DNA of 64,000 bases. It comes from Cylicocyclus nassatus. Its lineage: Eukaryota; Nematoda; Chromadorea; Rhabditida; Strongylidae. Positions 32,256 to 44,400 of this stretch are shown piece after piece; the stretch's first letter is position 1, and each line of letters starts with the position of its first letter. The notes beneath the pieces were generated by a model that saw only the letters and a program-made list of their open reading frames with translations, ran no database searches and had not been told where the DNA came from. The position numbers and the translations under genes were made by a program. The stretch covers positions 2,474,359 to 2,538,358 of the forward strand of contig CATQJL010000223.1 in the NCBI GenBank assembly GCA_958299035.1, in the 5' to 3' direction.

Positions 32256-33135
32256 TTAGGTTGTCCCGAAAGTTTTGTCGGTTTTTTCAAACCACTGCGA
32301 AACCATGCACAATAAAGAACTGAGTGAGTTTCAACATGCATTCGATGCAGCATTTCCTTTTCTTTCTTACGGTTACATTTTCATACCACAATCTTGTATG
32401 CTTTTTTTTTGATAATTGCCAAAGTTCTCCACCCGTCAACCTTTACCTGCTCAAAGTTAGGCTTATTTTTAAAAATTTCATTCCGTAGTTTCGAAAAGCG
32501 TTAAGTTTGGATCAAATAGAGCAATTCTCGGACTACAAGGTATCATTTTTTGATTCTCCTAATCTGCTGTATTTAGCTTCAAAAAATTGTTTCTCCGGAG
32601 GCCTCGAGTTTTGGCAAAGTCATGCACGCAACTGCATCAAATACACGAAAGCTTTCGAAGTTTCTGCTTATTGAAACATGATTCTTACTAAACGTTATTT
32701 ATGCAACATAACCACTTGATTCGCTTTGGAAAAGCAGCTTTTTGGAATTTTTGGTACTTTTACTTGTTAAACTTAATTAAAAAGCCGCGGTTTTTACCAA
32801 ATAAATATTTATAACGGACTTGGTAAACGCGGCTCGTGTAATCTAAAATAGATACAGTGTAGCCAAAGGTTTGCTCTACATAACACTTATCAGCGTCCTT
32901 TGGAAACATCAGAATAAAAAATTTTAAAATTCAGGGAAGATTTGGCGTTATTGCTGAGCTGCTCAAAAAGCCATGGCGATAATATTGCAAAGACAGGGTA
33001 GATCGAGAAGCAAGTATAACTGTAAGAAAGAGAATAGAAATTTGAATCAAATGGTACCTAAGCCGTTCATGGATTGCTGTTCTGTGAGTTTTAGTGAGCG
33101 ATGAAAGAAACCGACAAAACATTCGGGACAACCTA
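32256..33135. mobile_element. mariner-like foldback, copy 2 (TTAGGTTGTCCCGAAAG)
   Basis: The ends TTAGGTTGTCCCGAAAGTTT and the complement of TTAGGTTGTCCCGAATGTTT are flanked by TA. GTCGGTTTTTTCAAA lies inside the left end and its counterpart inside the right. It shares the CATTCGATGCAGCATTTCC motif with copies 1 and 3. No transposase. Confidence 0.8.
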
Positions 33136-33454
33136 ATATATTTGTTGGGAAGAAAAGTCTTGTTTTGTAAGTGTTTTTTGAGGTGATTCCATAATGGAAG
33201 AAAGACACTTAAGTTTTGATCATCCTGGGTCAGGTCGCCAAAAATCTTAAAGGTGAAGAAAAATCCGTAAATATCAGTAAATATGTTTTACACCCGCCAC
33301 TTTCCTGAGAAAAGTTTGTTTAGATTGGAGTCGCCGGAAAAAATTTTGATTTCAAGAGAAGACGAAACAATCAAGTTTTTTTCTCACTGCAGACTCGAAA
33401 ATTGTAGTTTTTCATGGACGAATCCGGCCAAAACAAATTTTTTTCAGTAGCGAA

Positions 33455-34396
33455 TCACTCCATTATAAAAAAAATAGCAAAGGAAAAGTGAACTTTTTTT
33501 GCACCGCCCGTTTTCGTTGCGTGAGCCTGGACACCGTACCCCATTCCCTTTTGAGTTTGATAAAAAAAAGGCGATTGATGCGCATAAACATTTTGGAAAA
33601 CAAGGTGTTTACGTGGATTGGATTTGCTCAGATATTTGCCGGGGCAGGCGGCTATGCGAATTTTAAGCAAGCGGGCACCGGAAAAATAGTTTACCGATTT
33701 CTTCCGGTCCGCTTGCAGAAATCTGGAATAATTTTGGCCAATTTTTGGACGAACGCTCGGAGAACTATCGCGGTCTTTCCGTGGATAAGTTGCGGCACAG
33801 TAACCGCATTCTCGCGATCTTTCCGCGAGAATATGCAAAATTGTTGGGGTCGCACGGTCCTTTGTGGAGGACCGCACTGTCCAGGGTGCCTTCCGTTGGA
33901 AGAAGGTACCCCAAGCTTGGCTAATCAAACCATCGATGACACCTCTGCTACATAGAGTCTCACCTTTTCTCGGCGTACGCCCGAAACTGCGTAAAAAGAG
34001 TCCGAGCGCTTGCTGAAAATTTGGCCAGCGCTCGCTGAAAGAAATTATTTGCCGAACGCTTGCAAAAAGTGCTGTATTGCTGCCTGCTGGCAGAATATGC
34101 GACCGTAAAGGAAGTGCCGCCCGCTGAAGGTTTGGCCACGCCTCAAAATTCTGCTGACCGCTTGCAGAAAAGCGCGAGTTTGCGGACCGCCTGCCCCCGA
34201 CGATTATCTGAGTGCCCCGGCGATTATCTGAGTGCTTGCGGGGAAGTTCGAACGGTGTTATCCTTGTGTACGCGGCCCAAAATTTCAAAGTCGTGAATTT
34301 GGCTGAGATTTGGTGATGGAGATCACAAATATTACATTCTTTTTTCACAAAAACGTCGTTTGGTGGGGCAACGGTGGGTATAAGTAGAAGAGTCAA
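33455..34396 (-). other. 313-codon open frame, doubtful
   Basis: The longest open frame in the window. It lies in a GC-richer block with repeated fragments such as CCGCTTGCAGAAA, CGCTTGCAAAAA and TTTGGCCA(GC), and the translation repeats short themes (for example QQNFEAWPNLQ and SERWPNFQQA). It shows no domain I know, no nearby exon in phase and no signal peptide. It is more likely a decayed tandem repeat that happens to lack stops than a gene. Confidence 0.25.
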
Positions 34397-36227
34397 TTCA
34401 GTTTTGGCTGAAATTTGGTTTGGGGGTTTTCTGAGGTACTAATCACGAATACCATATTCTTTCTGCATTCTGCGGAGAGCTTAGTCTTCCATAATCTTTC
34501 GAACGAACGTACGCCGGGCCCTGCGGTTTTGGCACGAAAGATGAGGGGGACACTGTGAGTACACTGACTAGAAGTACATTGAAGGAGGAGGAGGATATTG
34601 TGACTTTCTTCAGTAAGCTTTTGAAAAAAGGGGGTTTTCAAACGGCGTAGTTTCTTGAATAAACGTACAATACACCAGTTAAGAAAAGCCACAGAAAAGA
34701 GAGCTACGTGAAGGATGCTGTACGGGAGAGTCTAGAGAAAAAGCGCGAGTTGTAAGGTGTGCATTTCTATTCTGGAGAATGAGCTTCACTAAACGCGACA
34801 TCTTTCTTGACTCTAAACATTCTTCTGCAAGCAGTCGTCCTTTCGTCATTAAAACTATATGCGCACCATGCCTTCCCAGCAGAACTTTTCAATCCAAACA
34901 TCACTAGATGAAGTTTATTAGCTTTTACGGCATTGAAAAAGTGTTAAACGACGCTTTGGTGACTCAATGCAACATTTCTCACACCTGCTAGCCATTGGGC
35001 CGCTAGTAGTGTTCAAAAAACTTACAAAGTTTTTTCTGCAACGTTTCGGATTTTTGGCAGCCTAATCAAAAACGATTGGTTGTGTGACCCTCTTCTCAAA
35101 TTTTATCTCTGCAGTGTCTAACGAGAACAGCTTGATAATCGCTTGACTTTTCTTTCTAGCAAGTTTAAAAATAGACAAATCTTTCACAATGGTCAAAGTC
35201 ACAAGTTCTCGAATATGAACCAATAACCCTTTTGGAAGGCTTCTTATCTCGAGAGATCCGCTTTCTTTAGGATGAAAGATCAGACCAACGACTATAGATC
35301 AAAACAATAAATGGAAATTTTTCTCTGGGATGTCTTTTGGAGAATGGAATATCCTCACGAACACTCGTTATTGTTAACGCAAAGCGTTTTGAATAATCGC
35401 ATTGCTCGGACTGGACTACCATGCAGGCAAAAACTGCAACATAACTCATCTGCTTATCGACTTATCGGTTCAGACAATTAATGTGATGCTTAGTGAATAC
35501 TTTCCAGAGAGGAAAGGCAATGCCAGAGATAAGGCATGTTTCACTGCGTTCCTAGTCCAGTCATCAGTAACGGGAATCAATACACGACTAATAATTTATG
35601 AGCATTTCTAAGGTGTGTTGGCTTTATTTTAGCTATAATAAGAAACTTTAGTTGATTTTTTGACAATGGCTATCTCATAATAATTCTAATTTTGTTCCAT
35701 TCAACGCTAAGTTTTGAGAGATAGTAAAGGAATTTTCGAGCTGACCACAAAATGGAGGAGGTCGAATAATTGATTGTTTGTCGATTCTGCGATTTTGGCT
35801 AGAGTATAACGCAATCGCTCATACAACGGTTTTCCTTTTCAAGAAGATTTTTTGTGCTATTTCTATTTTCTCCATTTCCTCATCAAAGATATTAGCTCAA
35901 AAATTTTCCTATTCCGCTCAATTTTATCAATCTATAAATCATTCTTATAATTTCAAATGAAAATAATTATGATTAATAAACGGACACACTTTCAACCTCA
36001 TATATTCGATTGGTCCGAAAGTTCTGTCGCACCATCTTCAAAAAATCGCAACTTCTTTGTTTCACAATAATCTTGCATGTCAAAAATACATGTGAAAAGA
36101 TTAAAGCATACACTTTCCAGTGGCTTGATTGCTCTCTAGTATGCTTTCCGCAGAGGCAAAAATGGTAAATTGAAATCTTTTGGGGTGCGGCGATTTGAGG
36201 AGGCCCGTTAAAAATTTAAAAAATATG
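34397..36227. other. AT-rich interval, decayed repeats
   Basis: No convincing exon. GCAACGTTTCGGATTTTTGGC at about 35039 recurs near 27673. TTGGTCCGAAAGTTCTGTCGC at 36010 resembles a mariner-like end, but no partner was found. Confidence 0.35.
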
Positions 36228-36493
36228 CACTCAAGTCCAAAACAGCCATTGCCATAGGTTTGCTGACCTCCTTTTGCTATGTGAGCAGAATTTGTGTTAA
36301 TCGAGCCCTTTTAAGTTATGATTTTTGCTGAAGAATGCCAAAAAATCAATTTTTTTAGAAAACTGATTTTTGGCATTTTTGCGCAAAAATCATAATTTTT
36401 TAGAGAAGTGCTCTGTTAGCACAAATTTTGCCCATATAGAAAAAGGAGATCAAAAAACCTCTAGCAATGGCTTTTTTGGACTTTAGTGCACAG
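36228..36493. repeat. 266-bp foldback element
   Basis: GCACTCAAGTCCAAAACAGCC at the left pairs with GGCTTTTTTGGACTTTAGTGC at the right. Symmetry continues inward (CCTCCTTTTGCTATGTGAGC; TTATGATTTTTGC) to a loop of a few bases at about 36360. No coding content. Confidence 0.75.
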
Positions 36494-36503
36494 CTCCTGA
36501 TTA

Positions 36504-36908
36504 TTAAAGGCAGTGGATCGGTAAAACTTAACAACCCACGATTTTAACGCATTAGGTTCCTTATCGTCCAAGTATGAAAACAGTGCAATCCCGTTTGCAC
36601 AGCATGCCCTTCCTGTCGAGAAACTCTCGAATTTACACGCGCAAGTCAATCTTACACGCACCCGGACGAGTTGGCAACTTCCCTCTCACCACTGGAGGCT
36701 GCCCGCCGCAATGCTATAATCATTGGGTCTTGCAACGATTCAGCGCCATCAGCCTTGGTCCACGTCCAATCTTGAAGGGAAAGGGTTGAAAGACGCTCAT
36801 TTTCGCCGTTTTCGAGCTCTCCAAAGTGTACTTTCGTGGTTAGCGTATTGAACGACCCCAGGTAAGCGAAAATTTGACTAGGTTGAGATTTGCCGAGCCA
36901 CTGCTTAA
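36504..36908. mobile_element. AGGCAG-end TTAA element, copy 5
   Basis: TTAAAGGCAGTGGATCGGTAA at the left and TTGCCGAGCCACTGCTTAA at the right, TTAA at both edges. The interior is not obviously symmetric. It lies immediately right of the 36228-36493 hairpin. Confidence 0.65.
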
Positions 36909-37108
36909 CGGGTCTCCTCAGAGCCGAACCTCAGAAGATTTCAGTATTCCATTTTTATCTCGGCGACGAAAGCTCACTAGAGAGCAATCAAGATGCCACT
37001 GGAAAGTGTATGCTTTACTCTTTCCACTTGTATTATTGACGTGTATGATTACTGTGAAACAAGAAGTTGCAATTTTTTGAAGATGGTGCAACAGAACTTT
37101 TGGACCAA

Positions 37109-37581
37109 CGGATATAAAGATGAATGACTGTTTGTCTGTTTGTCTGTGCGTACACATGTGCGAAATAGAAATTTTTATTTCGGGACCGATTTGGACCAAA
37201 CTTTGCACACATACACTTCGGGTCGGAGAGCGTTTTGTAGGCCACGGTTCGTTTATCGATAGATCGATTTTATCGATTCTTTGCCTAGTTCAAGCTACGA
37301 AGCTGGGAGTTGGCACAGGGAGGTATATGAGCATGCTATTACGAATACAATATTAGTTTTAAGAGTTATCGATTACCTTGGTCGATTTATTGGTTTTTTG
37401 CGAAGTTTAAGCTACGGGGCTATGAGATGACAGAGGTGTGCGAGCATGCTCATTTCGAAAACAAAACGGGGATTGAAATTGGCATGTAGCGTGGGCACAG
37501 GGAAAGGCTGTACCGTGTTAGAGCTGGGACGTTTATCATAGAGTCTTAACAAGCTCAGGCAGATCCGGGTATGTCAGCTAG
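37109..37581 (+). mobile_element. Helitron-like element, degenerate copy 2
   Basis: The left end (GGATATAAAGATGAATGACTG) is diverged. The right end GGGTATGTCAGCTAG before T matches the family. TTTGTCTGTTTGTCTGT, GGACCAAACTTTGCACAC and the ATCGATTTTATCGAT segments are present, with about one tandem unit. Confidence 0.6.
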
Positions 37582-37924
37582 TTATCCATAAAAATGGGAG
37601 AATATTGCGAGATTATCAGGTTCTTGTCTGAGATTACACGTTTCCAAGTTTGCAATTTTTTCCAAGACTTTTGATTACTGTAGCCATCCTAATAAAAACT
37701 GCTAAACGTCAACTTTCTGCTTCCAAATAGCAATGAATATCTCTCCACTTTCCTAACTATATTTCTTTTTGCAGAAAGCTTTTCAAATATTTTTCACAAA
37801 GACCCAGTGAAAATTGAAATTGCGAACTTACTGGGTCTTCCAAATGTGAACCAAATTTTGAGCTTTTAGTATTTTATTTCGTTCTGCACTTGGTTACAAT
37901 GAGAAACCAGCCTAATAAAGTGCG

Positions 37925-39293
37925 GTTCATAATTATACGAACACCCAAAATTTTGTAAGTTTTCGGACTTTCTGGGAGAAACTCAAAAAGCCGTTGGTAC
38001 CACGCGATAGAGCACAGCCGAAAACGGTATATGATCCATAAGAATGGAAATCGATGTCAATCTTAGGAGTGTTTTTGCGCCTAATGCGAATTTTCAGCGG
38101 TTCATAATTATACGAACACCTCAAACAAAGGTCCATTTTTCATTCAAGATTGCAATCACTTGAGCTCAAATTTTTTGTAGAGTTACAGTAACAAAGTCTG
38201 ACATATCTGCTACACACTGAACTCAGTGCAGTTCAAAAAGAGGACCGTTATTTTTTTCAGAAGGTCTAAATGCTTTTGGAGTGATTGCGCTCCAAAAACA
38301 TCCGTTTTTCTGTGGTTTACGCGCTCTAATTAGCTTATATCAAAGCTATGAGATAAAATAAGCTCTTTCGATAGATATTTTGTTTGACGCTTGGAAAATC
38401 CTTGCGTTCTGGTGCCGTTTTTCAACCAAGTTCCAACCTTACCACAGAGTTAGCACGATTTCGAGCCTCAAAATTCAGCTTCTGAAGCCGTACAATGAAG
38501 TAAGCTTATAGTATGTAGAAGTTCACAAGACTGTACATTTGGCTAGAAAAAATTAGCAGCGTTGAGCGTTTGATTGGCCACGCAGACGTCATTTCACCAA
38601 AAACACTGCTTTTACTATTGTAATCACACCTTTATTTGGTTTGTAGCTCCACAGCCTCAAGATCAGTTCTCTAAAAAACCCAAACACCTTGGCACAGAAA
38701 TCATGCAAACAATGCAGCTGCTTCATATCAAATGTTTGCGCAAGAAAGAAGCTGTATTTTGAGGCTCGAAATCGTGCTAACTCTGTGATAAGGTTGGAAC
38801 TTGGTTGAAAAACGGCGCGAAAACGCAAGGATTTTCCAAGCGTCAAACAAAATACCTATCTAGAGAGCTTATTTTATCTCATAGCTTTGGTAGAAGCTAA
38901 CTAGAGCGCGTAAACCACAGGAGAACGGATGTTTTTGGAGCGCTCACTCCAAAAGCATTTAGAGCCTTCTGAAAAAAATAACGGTCCTCTTTTTGAACTG
39001 CACTGAGTTCAGTGTGTAGCAGATATGTCAGACTTTGTTACTGTAATTCTACAAAAAATTTGAACTCAAGTGATTGAAATATTGAATGAAAAATGGACCT
39101 TTGTTTGAAGTGTTCGTATAATTATGAATCGCTAAAAATTTGCATTGGGCGCAAAAACACTCCTAAGATTGACATCGGTTTCCATTCTCTTAGATCATAT
39201 ACCGTTTTCGACTGTGTTCTATCGCGTGATACCAACGGTTTTTTGAGTTTCTCCCAGAAAGTCCGAAAACTTACAAAATTTTGGGTGTTCGTA
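37925..39293. mobile_element. 1.37-kb foldback with about 550-bp arms
   Basis: The arms, about 37925-38480 and 38745-39293, pair nearly throughout around a loop of about 265 bp. The end motif ATACGAACACCCAAAATTTTG also recurs inside each arm (ATTATACGAACACC at 38103 and its complement near 39110). The right end is interrupted by the Helitron-like element at 39294, after which TACGAACACCCAAAATTG follows at about 40258. No transposase frame. Confidence 0.75.
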
Positions 39294-40248
39294 TCTTATA
39301 TATAAAGCCGAATGTCTGTTTGTATGTATGTCTGTCTGTATGTCTGTCTGTCTGTCTGTCTGTGTGTACGTATGTTCCGAATAGAAAATTCCATTTCTGA
39401 ACCGATCCGGACCAAACTTGGCACACATACACTTCGGGCCCCGGCGGGTGTCATAGGCTACTTTTCGTCATCGATCGATATCGATTTTATCGATTTTTAT
39501 CGATTTTTTTGCTGAGTTCACCTACGGGGCTGGGAGTTGGCACAGGGGGGTAATCGAGCATGGGGATTCCGAATACAATATTGGTTTTCAGGATTATCGA
39601 TTACTTTTATCGATTTTATCGATTTTTTTGCAAAGTTTGAGCTACGGGGCTGGGAGTTGGCACAGGGGGGTAATCGAGCATGGGGATTCCGAATACAATA
39701 TTGGTTTTCAGGATTATCGATTACTTTTATCGATTTTATCGATTTTTTTGCAAAGTTTGAGCTACGGGGCTGGGAGTTGGCACAGGGGGGTAATCGAGCA
39801 TGGGGATCATCCCCAAGGGGGGTGATCAGCATGCTCGATTACACCCCTGTGCCAAATTCCAGCCCCCTAGCTCAAATTTTCAAAAAATCGATAAAATCGA
39901 TAAAAGTAATGGACGATCTTGAAAACTAATATTGTATTCGTAATGTGCATGCTCGATTACCCCCTGTGCAAACTCCCAGCCCCGCAGGTCAAACTTTACA
40001 AAAAAATCGATAAAATCGATAAAAGCAATGGACGATCCTGAAAACTAATATTGTATTCGGAATCCCCATGCTCACTTCCCCCCTGTGCCAACTCCTAGCC
40101 CTGTAGGTGAACTCTGCAAAAAAATCGATGAAAATCGGTAAAATCCACATCGATCGATAACAAAAGTGGACTGTGACACCCGCCGGGGCCCGAAGTGTAT
40201 GTGTGCCAAGTTTGGTCCGGATACGGCGGAGCCGGGTAAGCCAGCTAG
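39294..40248 (+). mobile_element. Helitron-like element, copy 3
   Basis: Begins TCTTATATATAAAGCC after A and ends GGTAAGCCAGCTAG before T, with no duplication. The interior is nearly identical to 26466-27654 but with two full 120-bp units, followed by the inverted half around 39805-39835. It interrupts the terminus of the foldback at 37925, so it is the younger insertion. Confidence 0.72.
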
Positions 40249-40808
40249 TAATTCATATACGAACACCCAAAATTGTCCGGTGTCCCCACTTTATATTCGA
40301 TTCAGCCTTTTTTTGCCGAGATTATTGTCGATAAATATTATGCACCTACACTTATTTGATTATTCCTTATCATCAAAGTGTCAAAGCATAACAAATATTC
40401 CAGTTATGGACGTTTTCTTTCGAAAGTGAGGTTCGAAATTTTATTGAAAAAATTCGAACCAAGTTGCAAAAAGAAAGTCGTGGTATTGCACAACTATCCC
40501 TTATAAAGAAATAACTTATGGGCACTCTATTCGTCTGGAACTAGAATTTATGCTAAGAAAGCAAAATACATCTTTTATCTTTTGAGTAACATCGTGAAAG
40601 GAAAATGTTAACGGGAGAAAATCAAGAATAAGGGCACGCAATGCTAGCAAGCGGGTCAACTTTTATGCGAAAAAAAGATAGAAAATGAAAAATGAGGCAT
40701 TTCTTTAAGAAATCTATCTAGAACATCTAGAAAAAAAATCCTTCTATGGGCAGACTAGCATATGCTGACTAGGAGAACACTTGGAAGTGAAAAATCTGCC
40801 AAGTTCAG

Positions 40809-41457
40809 CTACGAGACGAGGACTATGCTGATTTTGACGACGATGATGAATGTTCTGCTGTTTACGAAGTACCGCTGAATAATGAAGAAATTACTAACAA
40901 TAAGGATAATGGAAGCAGGTACGGTAGATTTTATCACTAGTTTCTTGAAATAAGTAAAAATGATTTCAAATCGTGTGTCTGCTATCAAAAAATCCCTTTC
41001 CATTAGTAAGTCCTTTTGAACAGCAAGAGTGTGGTGGGGAAGTAGTGTTCATATCTTGAAGTTTGTAATCAAATTTGACTGCAACTTTTATACCTCCATA
41101 TCGAGGGGTAAAGTGATACTTTGACAGCTGAATAAACTAATAATCTAGACAAGCAATCGCAAGTTTATTTTACAAAAGTAAAGGAAACAGTTTCGACTTC
41201 TGCATGCCCTTATCTCATTCATTCAGACAATGCGGTGACATCTCCTCGCAACTATTTATTGCTATCGATTTCCCTATTCCTTCAATTTCGATTTCCCGAT
41301 TTTATGGATTTGTGAAAATTACAATTTATCCAAATTGACTTTCAGCTCATCTGCAAAGCTCACTTCATCGGCGAGCGAAGGCAGTCTTCTTAGGGAAATT
41401 AAGAAGAAACTCGGGCATACACTTCGACGAAAAAGCGAAGACACCACAATCAAAACG
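40809..41457 (+). CDS. gene 2, first two firm exons
   Basis: Exon 40809-40918 (AAGTTCAG acceptor, GTACGG donor, phase 0 to 2) encodes 36 residues with a DFDDDDE acidic run. Exon 41346-41457 (TTGACTTTCAG, GTGAGC) adds SSSAKLTSSASEGSLL then a Lys/Arg-rich segment and ends in phase 0. Both keep one frame across the 427-bp intron. The Ser-rich and basic parts look like a disordered linker with likely phosphorylation sites (inference). Confidence 0.65.
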
Positions 41458-44400
41458 GTGAGCTAATTCCAAAATACTGGACATTGGCTTTTATTGGATC
41501 TTCTTAAGATTTCTGATAGTTCGTTACCTCGCTAGGTTAAAAAAAAGGAATTCAGACTTCGCCCCTAGCTTTTTTAGCTAATCGGTTACTGGTCAATCTC
41601 CTAGTGAGCATGGGAAAGCCAGATAATCTGATGATGGTTCCACTTTTTGCAACGTTTTCTCCTTAGAAATGAATGTTGTAAGCTTTCTGTAGGCGGTAAC
41701 CATCACATTCCGATACATACCCTGTTCGTGTTTCTGTAGCTGAATAAGCTCTGCTAGATTGAGAGTTGGACATTTTTTGAATGCAAAATCTTTAAGGTGA
41801 AGTTATCAAAAGAACACTAAATCTTTTACGCCTTGAGTATTTCACATAAACGGGAGAAGTAATAGACATTGGGTAAACAGGAATTTTTTTCTCTGTTTAT
41901 AGAACTGAAGTTCTGCATTACCGTATTTTTAATGTTCATTATTTGGGAAAGTTCAAAGTAGACTAATCCGACCTATTTGTAAAAAAACCTTTGCGAAAAA
42001 TAGCAAGTAGCAATTAGAAAAATAGCAATAGCATTTGCACTGCTAATCAGACAGTGAATTTATGAAGCAATGAAATGACCATGTGTTTTCATATTAGGTC
42101 GGTCCTACTATTCGTGTCGTTTACAGAGCTGCTCAAAATAACGATAACAAACGCCTATAACAGCGTTCAATGAAATTTCTTCCTTTTTAACAGTGATATG
42201 TTTCGTTTCCCTTGATGATCGCTCGAATAATCGTCGGATTTCCAATTCATGCTTTTCATTTACCTTAATGGCCGGCTAATTTCCAGAATTTTCATTTTAA
42301 ACGTTTGGAATAGCTTTGATAACAAACTAGAAAAAGTGCGAAAAAGTGCACTACAGGTGCGATACACCTTTGAAAACAAGGGTCATGTTGATATTCTTTC
42401 CGCAAACTTCACAAGTCGGAAAGAAAAAACACCTGTTGGAAAGAGGAAAAAGCTGCATCTATCGACCAGGGCTAGGCACGAGCTGGCACCAGGGAATTTT
42501 TAAAACGAAGTCCCCTTTGAAATTTGCTAATTTTTACGAAGTCCCCCTTGACTTTTGGGAAATTTTACGAAGTCCCCTTTGAAATTTGCTAATTTTTACG
42601 AAGTCCCCCTTGACTTTTGGGAATTTTTACGAAGTCCCCTTTGATCCTCAACGATATCCCCTCTAAAATCCCAAAAATCCCCCCAAAAACGAAACGTCGG
42701 TCGCCGTCGCCAATCTTGCATATATCTCCGCCCACAAAAACGAAACCCCCTTTGCTTTTTGCCCCAAAAACGATATCCAGCTTGCCCCGTGCCAGCTGGT
42801 GCCAAGCCCTGCTAACGACACCTTAGTTGCTGTTCTATGGATCTGAGATGACCAAAGTATGAATTTGCTAGAATCGAAAAACTAATTTTAGCTTGAAAAA
42901 GCCAATTGTAAGGTCCAAAAAAATGTTTTGGTTGCTTTGTTACTTTAACTAACTGTTATTAAAGCTCTTAAAACTCTGGAAGGGAAAGTATAAAAAATAG
43001 CTGAAATCAGGGCCGCTATAACCATGGGTTAAAGCAGACGATTATTCGAGCGACCAGACATCACTGCTAAGAAGAAGAAGAAATTCTACTCGAACAGCTT
43101 GCCATGTCAGAGGGCGCGGATCACCGACCTACCGATTTTCAGTGGCGGGAAGAAAAGCCCGCGTTGACCCCTTCGGCAGGGTATAAATAACGGGAGTCAG
43201 GGGGAGGTCTCAAACTGCGCTGAGGAAGCGCTAGCGGGAGCTAAATCCGTCGAAGAGAGGCGGACCTCCCCCTTAGATAGAGTTCATCCGGTAAGCCTGC
43301 CGAAGAGGTCAAAGAGGGTAAAGCCCGCTGTTTTGTTAAGCTTGTTCAAGTTACACGTTCTTGTTTTTTGTTGTTCGTTGCCGGGTAGGGGACTATATGT
43401 CGCCGAAAAGGGGCGGTCTCCGCGGTCATTTGCAACAAATACGCATCCTTGCATATGCACCGAGATGCATTCTATAAGAAATCCGCGCGGGACCCCTCCA
43501 AATTCGGCGACATATAGTCCTCCACCCTTCGTTGCCTTTTTCTAGAGATAAATTATTAGTCGTTCAATCCGTGTAGTCTATCGATCCGGTACCGTTATAT
43601 CACTAGGCCACCCCCGGTTACATGGGGGCCGAGCATACCTGGATCGATTGAAAACACGGGGCGACTAATATCGACTGTCTCAGAGGCAAGACAGCGTAGA
43701 ACGCGTAGAACAGGCTAAGAAGGCGAAACCAAAAGACCAAAAAGGCGGGAAATCTATACGTCATCGAGCAGGTGACATACGTAACAGGCCTAACAGGCCA
43801 AGAAGGCTAGATCTAAGATCAACTGGAAAAGAATCTCTATCATATCATACAGGGCAACTCCCACACAATTTTTATTGATTGCTTTGGCTTCATAATCCCA
43901 TTATCGAGCCATTTCGCGTGCGGCGTTGATTATCGATGAATGTAAAGGCAAGGCGAAGCATTTCGCTGCCGAGTACTTCATGTTCATGGATATGGATCAG
44001 AAGCAAAGATGTGCAGATGATATCCATGATAATAAAGCACATTGTGTGATGGACGAGATAAGCCTCATCAAACACGAGCTGAAAAAGATACTTGAAATCG
44101 TGGGCAAATATTTGAACCGAGGTAGGATACCGGTTAATGGATTGCTACCTGTAAAAGAGGTGGAGGATAAGGTGGCCACAGTGTTAGCTAGGCTGGAGAA
44201 CCTAACAACCGAGTTAAACTAGATACTCGGTCCCAGAGAAACGGCAGTTGCAGTAAAAAAAGCTCTACCTTCGGAGTCACGGCAGGTTAATGCATGCGGC
44301 GGAAGAAAACCTGAGAGTTTGCAGTACCGACGATATTAAGAATACCGAAGTGATGAAGACGGAGCAATGCCGCTCATGTGCCGCAGGGAAATCAAACCTT

